A stretch of DNA of 64,000 nt from Falsiruegeria mediterranea M17 (GCF_900302455.1 NZ_ONZG01000001.1:434001-498000); one strand, 5' to 3'; positions 1 to 8,873 are shown, counted from the first letter of the stretch. The notes: generated by a model from the sequence alone, not told the origin. Numbers and translations: made by a program.

Positions 1-29
1 CGGCGATGGGGGCGAAGGATCTTGGTCAT
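1..29 (-). CDS. Start of an unidentified protein, cut by the window edge
   Basis: Only the first nine codons are present (MTKILRPHR). An AGGAGA Shine-Dalgarno sequence lies about 6 bases upstream of the ATG at position 29, which is why it is called as a gene start. A terminator-like hairpin (85-111) and a 21-bp palindrome (122-142) lie upstream, so it probably has its own promoter between about 30 and 120. The product cannot be told from nine residues. Confidence 0.5.
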
Positions 30-84
30 AGGGCTCTCCTGTCTTGCGATCTTGGTGCGACCGCGGGATTGGTGAGCTGATAAA

Positions 85-111
85 AGCCGCGCAATTGTAA
101 AAGGCGCGGCT
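85..111 (-). terminator. Rho-independent terminator after the small membrane protein gene
   Basis: The arms agccgcgc (85-92) and gcgcggct (104-111) are perfect and flank an 11-base loop. On the minus strand the hairpin is followed by TTTTA, so it fits as the terminator of the gene ending at 162. On the plus strand it is followed by CAGTTTT, so it could work both ways. Confidence 0.7.
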
Positions 112-121
112 CAGTTTTCTA

Positions 122-142
122 ACAGTATCACGATGATACTGT
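122..142. promoter_or_regulatory. 21-bp palindrome, possible operator
   Basis: Nine-base arms ACAGTATCA and TGATACTGT are separated by three bases (CGA). The site lies between the gene ending at 162 and the gene starting at 29, both on the minus strand. A dimeric repressor site is the natural reading, but no regulator can be named. Confidence 0.4.
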
Positions 143-161
143 GACATCCATTGGAGTCATC

Positions 162-542
162 TCAGGCGGTAACGCCCTGCTCGGGCGCGCTGAGCGAGAT
201 AACGGCCACCACCGCCGCGCCATTCATCCAATAAAACAGGGCGTCCAGCCCGGTAAAGCCGAACAGGCCGGGTGCAAAAAGAAATGTCAAACCGACAAAC
301 AGGTCAACGGCCAGGTGAAATTTGTAAGGCAGCAACCGCCAGACGCCTAAATGATGATCCGTCAAAACCGTCAGGACCAAAGCGGCCATGCCGGTGGCAA
401 CCGACAACCACAAAGCCAGCGGGTTGGATTGCCCCAATCCCAGCAGAAACGGTAAGCCCATCAACGCCAACGCAACCAGATAGTCCAGGTAGGCATGAAT
501 CGAGCGGGTAAAAAACGAAGAGACATTTGAATTCCTTTCCAA
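162..542 (-). CDS. Small SPW-repeat-like inner membrane protein
   Basis: A 126-residue, very hydrophobic protein with about four predicted membrane segments (near residues 18-38, 43-62, 72-95 and 100-118). The segment beginning SIHAYLDYLVALALMGLPF resembles SPW-repeat membrane proteins, a family without a well-defined function. The longest reading starts at a TTG (540-542). The only nearby ATG is out of frame, and the GGAAAGG motif falls just inside the coding region, so the start is uncertain. The gene stands alone between the ilvE terminator and the hairpin at 85-111. Confidence 0.65.
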   Translation of the reverse strand: MERNSNVSSFFTRSIHAYLDYLVALALMGLPFLLGLGQSNPLALWLSVATGMAALVLTVLTDHHLGVWRLLPYKFHLAVDLFVGLTFLFAPGLFGFTGLDALFYWMNGAAVVAVISLSAPEQGVTA

Positions 543-659
543 ACTTGGTGTGACCCCAAGCTAGGAAGACGCGCTCGAACTTATGAAACCAGATCGTCCC
601 CAAGTTATTGCAGATCGTCGGGAAGTATGGGTGAATTTCGTTTGATCGGTACCTCGACG

Positions 660-687
660 AAAAAAGCCCCCGCACATGCAGGGGCTT
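660..687 (-). terminator. Rho-independent terminator of ilvE
   Basis: Read on the minus strand, AAGCCCC and GGGGCTT arms (681-687 and 664-670) are followed by a TTTTTT run. It starts about 20 bases after the ilvE stop codon. Confidence 0.85.
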
Positions 688-708
688 GATCGGATTGCTT
701 TGCCAGAT

Positions 709-1575
709 TTAGGCGCGAACCAGCTTTTCGTAGTCTTCCGCGATTTCACGGGTCAGCGCGCCGACCTCGAATTTGTAATCGCCGATCTGACCAACCGGAG
801 TGACCTCTGCCGCGGTGCCGGTCAGCCAGCACTGTTCGAAATCAGCCATCTCTTCGGGCTTGATGCGACGTTCGTGGACAGTGATGCCTTTGTCTTCGAG
901 CATCTGGATCACAGTTTGACGGGTGATGCCGTTGAGGAAGCAATCGGCCAGCGGGGTATGAACCTCGCCATCTTTCACGAAAAAGACGTTGGCACCGGTT
1001 GCCTCGGCCACATAGCCGCGCCAGTCCATGAACAACGCATCCGAGCAGCCCTTGGCCTCGGCCTTGTGCTTGGAGATGGTGCAGATCATGTAAAGGCCCG
1101 CCGCCTTGGCGTGAACCGGAATGGTCTCGGGCGAGGGGCGTTTCCATTCCGCGATGTCCAGCTTGGCGCCCTGCATCTTGGCGTCACCGTAATAGGCGCC
1201 CCAGCCCCAAACGGCGATGGCCATGCGGACCGGGTTCTTGGCGGATGCGACACCCATGTCTTCGCCCGACCCGCGCCAAACAACAGCACGGACGTAAGCG
1301 TCGGTCAGGCCGGATGCCTTCAGGGTTTCTTCCTTGGCGGCTTCAATCTCATCCACCGAATAGGGCATCGGCATATCCAGCGCCTCGGCCGAGGCGATCA
1401 GACGCTCGGAATGTTCGCGGCTTTTGAAAATCTTGCCGTTATATGCCCGCTCACCTTCAAAAACCGAGCTGGCATAGTGCATTGCGTGGGTCAGAACATG
1501 GACCTTGGCCTCGCGCCAATCCACCAGTTCCCCATCCATCCAGATCACTCCATCGCGATCATCATAACCCGACAT
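709..1575 (-). CDS. ilvE: Branched-chain-amino-acid aminotransferase
   Basis: This 288-residue PLP fold-type IV enzyme transaminates the 2-oxo acids of leucine, isoleucine and valine using glutamate, the last step of their synthesis. The N-terminal VFEGERAYNG segment, the VHAKAAGLYM segment with the likely PLP-binding Lys157, and the YVAEATGANVF stretch are typical of the family. The start at 1575 is chosen because AGGAGG (complement of 1583-1588) sits just upstream; a longer reading adds 14 unlikely residues. It is divergent from petP, with a shared 156-bp promoter region. Confidence 0.95.
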   Translation of the reverse strand: MSGYDDRDGVIWMDGELVDWREAKVHVLTHAMHYASSVFEGERAYNGKIFKSREHSERLIASAEALDMPMPYSVDEIEAAKEETLKASGLTDAYVRAVVWRGSGEDMGVASAKNPVRMAIAVWGWGAYYGDAKMQGAKLDIAEWKRPSPETIPVHAKAAGLYMICTISKHKAEAKGCSDALFMDWRGYVAEATGANVFFVKDGEVHTPLADCFLNGITRQTVIQMLEDKGITVHERRIKPEEMADFEQCWLTGTAAEVTPVGQIGDYKFEVGALTREIAEDYEKLVRA

Positions 1576-1731
1576 GCTGCATCCTCCTGAGCGAGCCGTT
1601 TTGCACTTATTGCGCAACTTACGACCGAAACGGTCATAATATTACGCCAAAACTGCGACTCGATAGCTGTTCACTATTGGAATGTCAATAAGACTGACTT
1701 AAAGTGAGCCAAAGCAAGAAAGAGGTTCAGG

Positions 1732-2244
1732 ATGTCCGATGGACGCTCGACCCCGGTCTATGGCAGCGAAGGCTTGTTGTTTCTGACCGACGAACAGCTC
1801 AGGCAGGGGATCGAGGCGATGTTCTTTGCCTATCGCGGGTTTACCGCTGATCCAGACCGTATTCTGGCCGAGATGGCTTATGGTCGTGCGCATCACCGCG
1901 CGATCCACTTTATCAACCGTGCACCCGGCACAACAGTGAACAATCTGCTGGCCATTCTGGGTGTCACGAAACAGTCTCTTAACCGGGTTCTGCGCACGTT
2001 GATCACGGACGGACTGGTGGAAAGCCGCGTCGGCAAGATCGACAAGCGCGAGCGTCACCTGTACCTGACTGAAGATGGCCGTTCGCTTGAGGCAACGCTG
2101 TCGGACGCCCAGCGCAAGCGGATGCGCGCGGCGTACAAGGAAGCAGGACCCGAGGCGGTCGCCGGGTTTAAACTGGTGCTCGAGGCGATGATGGATGCAG
2201 ATATGCGCCGAGCGTATTCAAAGTTGCGGGATGGTACCTCATGA
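1732..2244 (+). CDS. petP: MarR-family transcriptional regulator PetP
   Basis: A 170-residue winged-helix regulator. The DNA-binding part covers roughly residues 55-115 (TTVNNLLAILGVTKQSLNRVL followed by a basic wing, GKIDKRERHLYLT). Its stop codon overlaps the start of the response regulator by ATGA, so the two are co-expressed. In Rhodobacter capsulatus a MarR-type gene, petP, directly precedes petR near the cytochrome bc1 genes; this order is the reason for the symbol. The bc1 genes are not next to it here. Confidence 0.8.
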   Translation: MSDGRSTPVYGSEGLLFLTDEQLRQGIEAMFFAYRGFTADPDRILAEMAYGRAHHRAIHFINRAPGTTVNNLLAILGVTKQSLNRVLRTLITDGLVESRVGKIDKRERHLYLTEDGRSLEATLSDAQRKRMRAAYKEAGPEAVAGFKLVLEAMMDADMRRAYSKLRDGTS

Positions 2245-2942
2245 GTGAACTTGATGCTCACCTTTTGATCGTCGACGACGATGAGCGGATCCGCGATCTG
2301 CTCAAGAAATTCCTGATGCGCAACGGATTCCTGGTGACCGCGGCCCGCGATGCGGCGCATGCGCGGCGGGTGTTGTCGGGGCTGGATTTCGATCTGATCG
2401 TTTTGGATGTGATGATGCCGGGCGAGGATGGGGTCAGCCTGACCAAATCCCTGCGTCAAACTCACAGTACCCCCATCATGCTGCTGACCGCGCGGGGAGA
2501 AACCGAAAACCGGATCGCAGGGCTCGAGGCAGGCGCAGACGACTATCTGGCCAAACCGTTCGAGCCCAAGGAGTTGCTCCTCAGGATCAACGCAATCCTG
2601 CGGCGTATGCCGGAAACCACCGCGCAGGACACCGCACCAAAGGTGCTGCATCTGGGCCCGATCCGTTATGACATCGAACGCGGTGAGATGTGGCAGGGCG
2701 AGGAACTGGTACGTTTGACCGCCACCGAAAGCCAGTTGATGAAGATTTTTTCGGCGCAACCAGGCGAGCCGGTCAGCCGCACAAAGCTGGTCGAGGATCT
2801 GGGTCGCGATCGAGGACAGGCGCAAGAACGCGCTGTCGATGTCCAGATCACACGCCTGCGCCGCAAGATCGAGCCGAACCCCAAACAGCCCCGTTATCTG
2901 CAAACGGTTCGGGGTGCGGGGTATATGCTGGCCACCGATTGA
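2241..2942 (+). CDS. petR: OmpR-family response regulator PetR
   Basis: A 233-residue two-component regulator. The receiver domain (about 6-120) has the acidic pocket D12-D14, the phospho-acceptor Asp56 (VLDVMMP) and Lys105 (LAKPFEP). An OmpR/PhoB winged helix occupies about 133-231 and ends with the family motif RYLQTVRGAGYML. PetR was described in Rhodobacter capsulatus as a regulator needed for respiratory and photosynthetic growth. No cognate kinase lies beside it; the gene in that place encodes the MarR protein PetP, overlapping by 4 bases. Confidence 0.85.
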   Translation: MSELDAHLLIVDDDERIRDLLKKFLMRNGFLVTAARDAAHARRVLSGLDFDLIVLDVMMPGEDGVSLTKSLRQTHSTPIMLLTARGETENRIAGLEAGADDYLAKPFEPKELLLRINAILRRMPETTAQDTAPKVLHLGPIRYDIERGEMWQGEELVRLTATESQLMKIFSAQPGEPVSRTKLVEDLGRDRGQAQERAVDVQITRLRRKIEPNPKQPRYLQTVRGAGYMLATD

Positions 2943-3020
2943 TCGAACCATCGATCCAGTTAATATGGCCCGTCACAGAATGCAGCCAAGCTGAACGTGC
3001 TCCGCAAACTGTGGTAGAGT

Positions 3021-3046
3021 GACTCCAATTCATTTCAATTGGAGTC
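3021..3046 (+). promoter_or_regulatory. Perfect inverted repeat covering the ribosome-binding site of the next gene
   Basis: Ten-base arms GACTCCAATT (3021-3030) and AATTGGAGTC (3037-3046) flank a 6-base loop. The GGAG Shine-Dalgarno sequence (3041-3044), 8 bases before the ATG at 3053, lies wholly in the 3' arm. In RNA the hairpin would hide the ribosome-binding site; in DNA it could be an operator. Both arm ends also carry a GANTC sequence, the CcrM methylation target in alphaproteobacteria. Confidence 0.6.
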
Positions 3047-3052
3047 GCCGAT

Positions 3053-3826
3053 ATGCGCATAATTGCCTTTTTTACCGCCTTTCTTATCCCTGCTGCCGCG
3101 CAGGCGCAGATGTGCCAGGGATTTGGTCCCCAGACCCCTCGCGACATTGCGCTCGCGGCTGGTGCAAACAGTGTCACGTTCCCGCGCGCACCCGAAGCAA
3201 ATCAGATGAATTTGTGTGACATTCACACCCACACAAATGCCGAACATAAGGGCCCTGGGTTCTCGGTTTCAGGCGGCACTGGGGAACATGGCGGGTGGAA
3301 ATGCAACCAAACCGACAGCCTGACCGAAGCCGAATTGTCTATGCCTGACGGATCAGAGGCGTTTCACGGAGTAAAGCCCGGCGACACGATTGAGGTACAT
3401 TGGGTCTATACAACCTGCGACGTCACTCCCGGTCCCACTTTGAATTCGTGCTTCTCGGACGCCTGCGTAAACCCGGCTTTGCGGGTTGAAAGTCAGGTTT
3501 TCCTGGTCGTGAATGACGAAGGTGCGCCCGACTTTGGCGACTTCGCATATGACGGCAATATCTCCAACGGGTTGCACCAACCCAAATCTCTGCCATCTGG
3601 CACCGGGGACCCTGTTGTTTTCGCCGGATCGACCACCGGACCAAGCTATACCCAAGCCATCTGCTCGCCCATGCAAGTGACATGGAGTGTTCGTCCTGAA
3701 TGCATGAAAGTCTCGTACCAATCCGTCCAGCAATGGGGGGCAAAGGGAAATGTGTTTGGTGAGGATCACAGCCACGGTGTACGGCAATTGGTCACTGCGC
3801 CAGAGCTGCTTGCACCGATCAACTGA
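3053..3826 (+). CDS. Secreted delta-class carbonic anhydrase-like protein
   Basis: A 257-residue protein with a signal peptide (cleavage near AQA-QM, residues 17-20), so probably periplasmic. A CDIHTHTNAEHKGPGF motif (Cys55, His58, His60, His65) and EVHWVYTTCD (His116) could supply a three-histidine zinc site, as expected of delta-type or CA-like carbonic anhydrases that interconvert CO2 and bicarbonate. At least six further cysteines suggest disulfides. The family assignment is from memory of these motifs, and the exact zinc ligands are inferred. Its translation start lies in the hairpin at 3021-3046. Its neighbours give no pathway hint. Confidence 0.65.
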   Translation: MRIIAFFTAFLIPAAAQAQMCQGFGPQTPRDIALAAGANSVTFPRAPEANQMNLCDIHTHTNAEHKGPGFSVSGGTGEHGGWKCNQTDSLTEAELSMPDGSEAFHGVKPGDTIEVHWVYTTCDVTPGPTLNSCFSDACVNPALRVESQVFLVVNDEGAPDFGDFAYDGNISNGLHQPKSLPSGTGDPVVFAGSTTGPSYTQAICSPMQVTWSVRPECMKVSYQSVQQWGAKGNVFGEDHSHGVRQLVTAPELLAPIN

Positions 3827-3876
3827 CATGTAACGAGCGTTTGCCTGTCGGCGTGCGGATTGATAGCTTGCCCGCC

Positions 3877-4803
3877 ATGAAAACCGCTTTGATCACACAC
3901 GCCGATTGTCTTGGCCACGTCACCCCTGAGGGGCATCCCGAACGGGTTGCTCGATTGCAGCATATCCTACACGCGTTGGAACCTTTGGACCTGAACCGGG
4001 TCACGGCCCCCATGGCTGCTGAAGATGACATTCTGCGCATCCACCCCGCCGACTATGTGCACGACATTCGTGCGACCCGCCCGACGGAGGGATTCAGACA
4101 GATTGACGGGGACACCTTCATGTCCTCCGGCTCGGTCGATGCAGCCTTTCGCGCGGCTGGCGCCGTTGTGCACGCGGTCGACATGGTGATGGGTGGCGAG
4201 GCGCCGAATGCGTTTTGTGCGATCCGCCCGCCGGGGCACCATGCCGAAACCAGCACCGCCATGGGATTTTGTTTGTTCGGCAACGCTGCTTTGGCGGCGA
4301 AACACGCGCTGGATCACCACGGTTTGAATCGCGTGGCCGTCGTCGATTTCGACGTGCACCACGGCAACGGCACGCAGGACCTACTGTGGGACGAGGCGCG
4401 CGCGCTGGTCATCACAAGCCAACAAATGCCGCTTTGGCCCGGTTCGGGCCGCCCGGACGAGGATGGCGTACACGGTCAGATCCTGAACATCCCGCTTGCG
4501 CCGGGTTCCGGCAGCGCCGAGATGCGCGCCGCGTACGAAGGGCAGGCCTTTCCGAGATTGCGGGCATTTAAGCCAGAGCTGATCATCATCTCGGCCGGGT
4601 TTGACGCCCATCAGGACGACCCGCTGGCAAACCTGAACTGGTCCACCGGCGATTTCGCCTGGGTCACAGCCGAGCTGTGCTCGCTGGCTCGTGAGCTTTG
4701 CGATGGTCGTATCGTCTCGACTCTTGAAGGCGGGTATGATCTGAACGCGCTGAGTGCCGCAACCAAGGCGCATGTTGAAGAATTGATGAAGGCAGCGACA
4801 TGA
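3877..4803 (+). CDS. Histone-deacetylase-family (AcuC-like) deacetylase
   Basis: A 308-residue member of the zinc-dependent arginase/deacetylase fold. Seen motifs: GHPERVARLQ near the N-terminus, AFCAIRPPGHHAE with the catalytic His pair, VVDFDVHHGNGTQD with the zinc-binding Asp and His, and SAGFDAHQDDP with a further zinc Asp. Likely substrates are acetylated proteins, polyamines or small acetyl-amides; this cannot be decided from sequence. The start at 3877 (MKTALITHAD) fits the family better than the 12-residue longer reading. It overlaps xseB by ATGA, so it heads the isoprenoid operon. Confidence 0.85.
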   Translation: MKTALITHADCLGHVTPEGHPERVARLQHILHALEPLDLNRVTAPMAAEDDILRIHPADYVHDIRATRPTEGFRQIDGDTFMSSGSVDAAFRAAGAVVHAVDMVMGGEAPNAFCAIRPPGHHAETSTAMGFCLFGNAALAAKHALDHHGLNRVAVVDFDVHHGNGTQDLLWDEARALVITSQQMPLWPGSGRPDEDGVHGQILNIPLAPGSGSAEMRAAYEGQAFPRLRAFKPELIIISAGFDAHQDDPLANLNWSTGDFAWVTAELCSLARELCDGRIVSTLEGGYDLNALSAATKAHVEELMKAAT

Positions 4804-5042
4804 GTGACACCCCCGTCGACCAGATGACGTTCGAACAGGCGATGAAAGAGCTTGAGACCGTTGTCGGCAAGCTGGAACGCGGCGATGTCGCGCTGGACGA
4901 GTCGATCTCGCTCTATGAACGCGGTGCGGCGCTGAAAAAGCGCTGCGAGGATGAGCTGAAGCGGGCCGAAGAAAAAGTCGCTGCGATCACCTTGGATGCC
5001 AACGGTCAGCCGACCGGGACGAAACCTGTCGAAGGTCTGTAA
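4800..5042 (+). CDS. xseB: Exodeoxyribonuclease VII small subunit
   Basis: An 80-residue, mostly helical protein with the family signature FEQAMKELETVVGKLERGDV and LYERGAALKKRCEDELKRAEEKV. Several copies bind the large subunit XseA to form exonuclease VII, which degrades single-stranded DNA. It lies between the deacetylase (4-bp overlap) and ispA (ispA ATG directly follows the stop), the usual xseB-ispA-dxs order of proteobacteria. Confidence 0.93.
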   Translation: MSDTPVDQMTFEQAMKELETVVGKLERGDVALDESISLYERGAALKKRCEDELKRAEEKVAAITLDANGQPTGTKPVEGL

Positions 5043-5909
5043 ATGTTTCGCGAACAGTTGGCGCGGGATGCCGCGCGCATTCAGAACCAGTTTGACCTGG
5101 TTCTGGGCGGTCTTGATGATCTCGATGTGACACAGGCGATGGCCTACACCACCCAAGGCGGCAAGCGTCTGCGTGGGTTTCTGGTGCTGGAAAGCGCGCG
5201 CCTTCATGACGTGGCCGAAGATCAGGCGATCTGGCCTGCCACCGGGATCGAAGCGCTGCACGCCTATTCGCTGGTGCACGACGATCTGCCCTGCATGGAC
5301 GACGACGACCTGCGGCGCGGCAAGCCAACCATCCACATGAAATGGGACCAGGCCACCGCCGTTCTGGCGGGTGATGCGTTGCAAACACTGGCGTTTGAGC
5401 TGTGTACCCGACCCGAGGTTGGTGTGGCGGAAGTTCGCGCCGGGCTTGCCCTGACACTGGCACAGGCGAGCGGTGCGCAAGGCATGGTTCTAGGTCAGGC
5501 GCTGGACATTGCCGCTGAATCCGCGGCCGAGCCGCTGAACCTGGACGAAATCACCCGTTTGCAAGCTGGCAAAACAGGCGCTTTGATCGAATGGTCTGCC
5601 TGTGCGGGTGCGCGTCTTGCCCAAGCCGACACCACCCCGTTGCGCCAATATGCCCAAGCCTTGGGTCTTGCTTTCCAGATCGCAGACGACATCTTGGATG
5701 TTGAGGGTGACGCCCAGAAGGCCGGGAAACGGCTGCAGAAAGATGCGGATGCGGGAAAGGCGACATTCGTGTCCTTGCTGGGACTGGACGCCGCCAAACT
5801 GCGTGCTGCGGACCTGATTGAACAGGGCTGTGCCGCGCTTGAGACTTACGGGTCGCGGGCCGATACCTTGAAGGAGGCCGCCCGCTTCGTTATTGCCCGC
5901 GACAGCTAG
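5043..5909 (+). CDS. ispA: Polyprenyl (farnesyl) diphosphate synthase
   Basis: A 288-residue trans-isoprenyl diphosphate synthase that condenses isopentenyl diphosphate with allylic diphosphates. The first aspartate-rich motif is DDLPCMD (Asp80, Asp81, Asp86) and the second is DDILD (Asp215, Asp216, Asp219); GGKRLRG (39-45) binds the diphosphate. The insertion within the first motif is typical of short-chain bacterial FPP/GGPP synthases. It is translationally coupled to xseB and followed 15 bp later by dxs, which supplies its precursors. Confidence 0.92.
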   Translation: MFREQLARDAARIQNQFDLVLGGLDDLDVTQAMAYTTQGGKRLRGFLVLESARLHDVAEDQAIWPATGIEALHAYSLVHDDLPCMDDDDLRRGKPTIHMKWDQATAVLAGDALQTLAFELCTRPEVGVAEVRAGLALTLAQASGAQGMVLGQALDIAAESAAEPLNLDEITRLQAGKTGALIEWSACAGARLAQADTTPLRQYAQALGLAFQIADDILDVEGDAQKAGKRLQKDADAGKATFVSLLGLDAAKLRAADLIEQGCAALETYGSRADTLKEAARFVIARDS

Positions 5910-5924
5910 CCGTTAGAGGACGCC

Positions 5925-7853
5925 ATGTCTGATCGCCCGAATACACCACTTCTGGACCTTGTGACCCGCCCTGCGGATCTCAAGCAGTTTTCCGATGCGC
6001 AGCTGACCCAATTGGCCGGAGAGCTTCGGTCCGAAACCGTGTCCGCCGTCTCTGAGACCGGCGGCCATTTGGGTGCGGGACTGGGCGTGGTCGAACTGAC
6101 CGTGGCGCTACATGCGGTGTTCGACACGCCGCGCGATAAGGTAATCTGGGACGTGGGCCATCAGTGTTATCCCCACAAGATCCTAACCGAACGCCGCGAT
6201 CGCATTCGTACATTGAGGCAAGAGGGCGGTCTGAGCGGCTTCACCAAACGCTCAGAATCGCCTTATGACCCGTTTGGCGCGGCGCACAGCTCAACCTCGA
6301 TCAGCGCCGCGCTTGGTTTTGCCGTGGCCCGTGATCTGGGCGGTGTCACACCTGAGGGGTTGGGGGACGCAATTGCTGTCATCGGTGACGGATCGATGTC
6401 GGCAGGCATGGCGTTTGAGGCGATGAATAACGCAGGCCACCTGAAAAAGCGCCTGATCGTGATCCTGAACGACAACGAGATGAGCATTGCCCCGCCCGTC
6501 GGCGCGCTGTCGTCCTATCTGTCACGTCTTTACGCCGAAGAGCCGTTCCAGGAATTCAAGGCCGCTGCCAAAGGCGCGGTCTCGCTGCTGCCCGAACCCT
6601 TCCGCGAAGGGGCCAAGCGCGCCAAGGAAATGCTCAAGGGCATGGCCGTTGGTGGCACCTTGTTCGAAGAGCTCGGGTTTTCTTACCTCGGCCCTATCGA
6701 CGGGCACGACATGGACCAGCTGATGCCGGTTCTGCGCACCGTCAAAGCGCGCGCAACCGGTCCGATTCTGATCCACGTGCTGACCAAAAAGGGCAAGGGC
6801 TACGCTCCTGCCGAAGCTGCCCGTGACAAGGGCCATGCAACGGCAAAGTTCGACGTCCTGACCGGCAAGCAGAAAAAGGCACCTTCGAACGCGCCCTCTT
6901 ATACCTCGGTCTTTGGCAATGCGTTGGTGAGCCAAGCGGCCAAGGACGACAAAGTTGTGGCCGTCACCGCAGCGATGCCGGACGGCACCGGGTTGAACCT
7001 ATTCGCTGAACGCTACCCCTCGCGGTGTTTCGACGTCGGCATTGCAGAACAACACGGGGTGACCTTTGCAGCAGCCTTGGCTGCGGGCGGGATGAAGCCC
7101 TTTTGCACGATGTATTCGACCTTTCTGCAGCGTGGTTACGACCAAGTTGTGCACGATGTGGCCATCCAACGCCTACCCGTGCGCTTTGCCATCGACCGCG
7201 CGGGTCTTGTGGGCGCAGACGGCGCAACCCACGCGGGTTCGTTTGACATCGCCTACATGGCCAACTTGCCCGGCATGGTCGTGATGGCCGCTGCGGATGA
7301 GGCCGAACTGGTGCACATGGTGGCCACGGCAGTGGCGCATGACGATGGCCCCATCGCATTCCGGTATCCGCGGGGCGAAGGGGTCGGCGTCGACCTGCCC
7401 GAACAGGGCGATGTGCTGGAGATCGGCAAGGGCCGTATGATTCAGACAGGTGCGCGCGTGGCGTTGCTGTCGTTCGGCACCCGCTTGGCCGAAGTACAAA
7501 AAGCGGCCGAAGCTTTGTCGGCCAGAGGCATCACCCCAACAATCGCCGACGCCCGCTTTGCCAAGCCGCTGGACCGCGACATGATCCTGCAACTGGCTGC
7601 GGAGCACGAAGCGTTGATCACTATCGAAGAGGGTGCAGTGGGTGGCTTTGGCAGCCATGTGGCCCAGCTTTTGGCCGATGAAGGCGTGTTTGACGACGGG
7701 CTGAAGTACCGCTCGATGGTCCTGCCTGATATCTTCATTGACCAGGCCAGCCCTGCCGCGATGTATGAGGTTGCCGGCATGAGTGCCGAACAGATCGAGG
7801 CCAAGGTACTAGACGTGTTGGGTGTCGCCTCAATCGGCGAAAAGCGGGCCTAG
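5925..7853 (+). CDS. dxs: 1-deoxy-D-xylulose-5-phosphate synthase
   Basis: This 642-residue thiamine-diphosphate enzyme joins pyruvate and glyceraldehyde 3-phosphate, the first step of the MEP isoprenoid pathway. [26 protein letters not shown] and the ThDP motif [18 protein letters not shown] are visible in the N-terminal half. The transketolase pyrimidine-binding domain begins near residue 320 (FGNALV) and the C-terminal transketolase domain near 500. The start has GAGGACGCC just upstream. It is the last gene of the deacetylase-xseB-ispA-dxs run. Confidence 0.96.
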   Translation: MSDRPNTPLLDLVTRPADLKQFSDAQLTQLAGELRSETVSAVSETGGHLGAGLGVVELTVALHAVFDTPRDKVIWDVGHQCYPHKILTERRDRIRTLRQEGGLSGFTKRSESPYDPFGAAHSSTSISAALGFAVARDLGGVTPEGLGDAIAVIGDGSMSAGMAFEAMNNAGHLKKRLIVILNDNEMSIAPPVGALSSYLSRLYAEEPFQEFKAAAKGAVSLLPEPFREGAKRAKEMLKGMAVGGTLFEELGFSYLGPIDGHDMDQLMPVLRTVKARATGPILIHVLTKKGKGYAPAEAARDKGHATAKFDVLTGKQKKAPSNAPSYTSVFGNALVSQAAKDDKVVAVTAAMPDGTGLNLFAERYPSRCFDVGIAEQHGVTFAAALAAGGMKPFCTMYSTFLQRGYDQVVHDVAIQRLPVRFAIDRAGLVGADGATHAGSFDIAYMANLPGMVVMAAADEAELVHMVATAVAHDDGPIAFRYPRGEGVGVDLPEQGDVLEIGKGRMIQTGARVALLSFGTRLAEVQKAAEALSARGITPTIADARFAKPLDRDMILQLAAEHEALITIEEGAVGGFGSHVAQLLADEGVFDDGLKYRSMVLPDIFIDQASPAAMYEVAGMSAEQIEAKVLDVLGVASIGEKRA

Positions 7854-7871
7854 CACGCGAGCCGCGTGTCC

Positions 7872-7912
7872 GAGAAGCTCAAAACCAGTTCCCACTTTTG
7901 AGCGACATGCTT
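7872..7912. repeat. Short palindromic intergenic repeat, possible family element
   Basis: Arms GCTCAAAA and TTTTGAGC (7876-7883 and 7896-7903) enclose CCAGTTCCCACT and are followed by GACATGCTTTAG. The combination 'CCAGTTCCCACTTTT..GCGACATGCT' resembles dispersed alphaproteobacterial palindromic repeats. It lies between the convergent ends of dxs and the epimerase gene and may act as a terminator for either. No second copy was found in the window. Confidence 0.4.
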
Positions 7913-8784
7913 TAGAACCAAGCGTCTGATTTCCGTTCCAAGGCTTCGGTTTCGACCTTAAGCAAAGCACGCAGACCTTCGCGGTACGAGGGGTAGAGCA
8001 ACTTTACCCCAAGTTCCGACTTGATCAGGTCATTGCGCACCCGTTTGTTCTCGCCATAGAAACTGCGCGCCATGGCGCTCATCCCCGCCTCGTCAAAGGG
8101 CACTTCGGCAGGTAGGGGCAACCCCAGCAGTTCCGCCGCCAACCCGATCACGTCCTGTGGCGGCGCGGGATCATCATCACACAGGTTGTAGACTGCACCG
8201 GGCCGTAGCTGCGCGATCGAGGCACGCAACACCTGCGCAATATCATCGACATGGATGCGCGAGAACACCTGACCAGGCTTCACGATACGCCGCGCCGTGC
8301 CCGCGCGCACTTTGGAAAACGGCCCCCGCCCCGGACCATAGATCCCGGCAAGTCGAAAGATGTGCAGCGGCAGACCAGGAATGGACTGCCAACCGCGTTC
8401 CGCTGCAACCCGCAAATCCCCCCTCACGGACGAAGGTGCGACCCCGGTGTTTTCATCCACCCATCCACCGTTTCGATCCCCATAGACCGCCGTTGTGGAC
8501 AGGTAACCAACCCAATCGAACTTATCCGCCCTCGCCGCTATCTCCTCGCGGAAATCGGCCAAAACCGGATCACCCGCTTCGCTGGGTCCTGCCGAGATCA
8601 GCAGGTGGGTCACTCCGTCCAAACTCGGGCGCCTGCCGGGCCATTGATGCATCTCGACCCCGGGCGGGACCTTGGCGCTGTCTTCACCACGGCTGGTGCC
8701 GATACAGCGCCAGCCATCATCCAGACTGCGCACCAAAGCGCGGGCAGTGTATCCAAGGCCAAAGCAGAAAAGCGTCTTAGTCAT
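7912..8784 (-). CDS. SDR-type NAD-dependent epimerase/dehydratase-like protein
   Basis: A 290-residue Rossmann protein. The nucleotide-binding turn is FGLGYTARAL (near residues 6-15), a variant glycine motif of YeeZ/YbjT-like extended SDR proteins. YLSTTAVYGDRNG carries the Ser/Tyr part of the active site and FRLAGIYGPGR is a typical substrate-side motif. The substrate is unknown. The start at 8784 (MTKTLFC) is preferred over a reading 13 residues longer. It is divergent from the methyltransferase, with 89 bp between them. Confidence 0.8.
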   Translation of the reverse strand: MTKTLFCFGLGYTARALVRSLDDGWRCIGTSRGEDSAKVPPGVEMHQWPGRRPSLDGVTHLLISAGPSEAGDPVLADFREEIAARADKFDWVGYLSTTAVYGDRNGGWVDENTGVAPSSVRGDLRVAAERGWQSIPGLPLHIFRLAGIYGPGRGPFSKVRAGTARRIVKPGQVFSRIHVDDIAQVLRASIAQLRPGAVYNLCDDDPAPPQDVIGLAAELLGLPLPAEVPFDEAGMSAMARSFYGENKRVRNDLIKSELGVKLLYPSYREGLRALLKVETEALERKSDAWF

Positions 8785-8839
8785 GTCCCCTAGATGGTCC
8801 GAGCGGGATCGGGATGCAAGCATTCCAGACGTCTCACTT

Positions 8840-8849
8840 GATTCGAATC
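8840..8849. promoter_or_regulatory. GATTCGAATC palindrome with two overlapping CcrM (GANTC) sites
   Basis: A perfect 10-bp palindrome in the 89-bp divergent promoter region between the epimerase and methyltransferase genes. GATTC and GAATC are both GANTC sites. Methylation-sensitive promoter control is known in alphaproteobacteria; its use here is only inferred. Confidence 0.3.
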
Positions 8850-8873
8850 CCTACATCAGCGTTTCATTGAGAT

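Noticed and set aside
676-1590. Long plus-strand open frame opposite ilvE
   Set aside because: It is the mirror of a clear aminotransferase gene with normal motifs and ribosome-binding site. High GC content produces such shadow frames.
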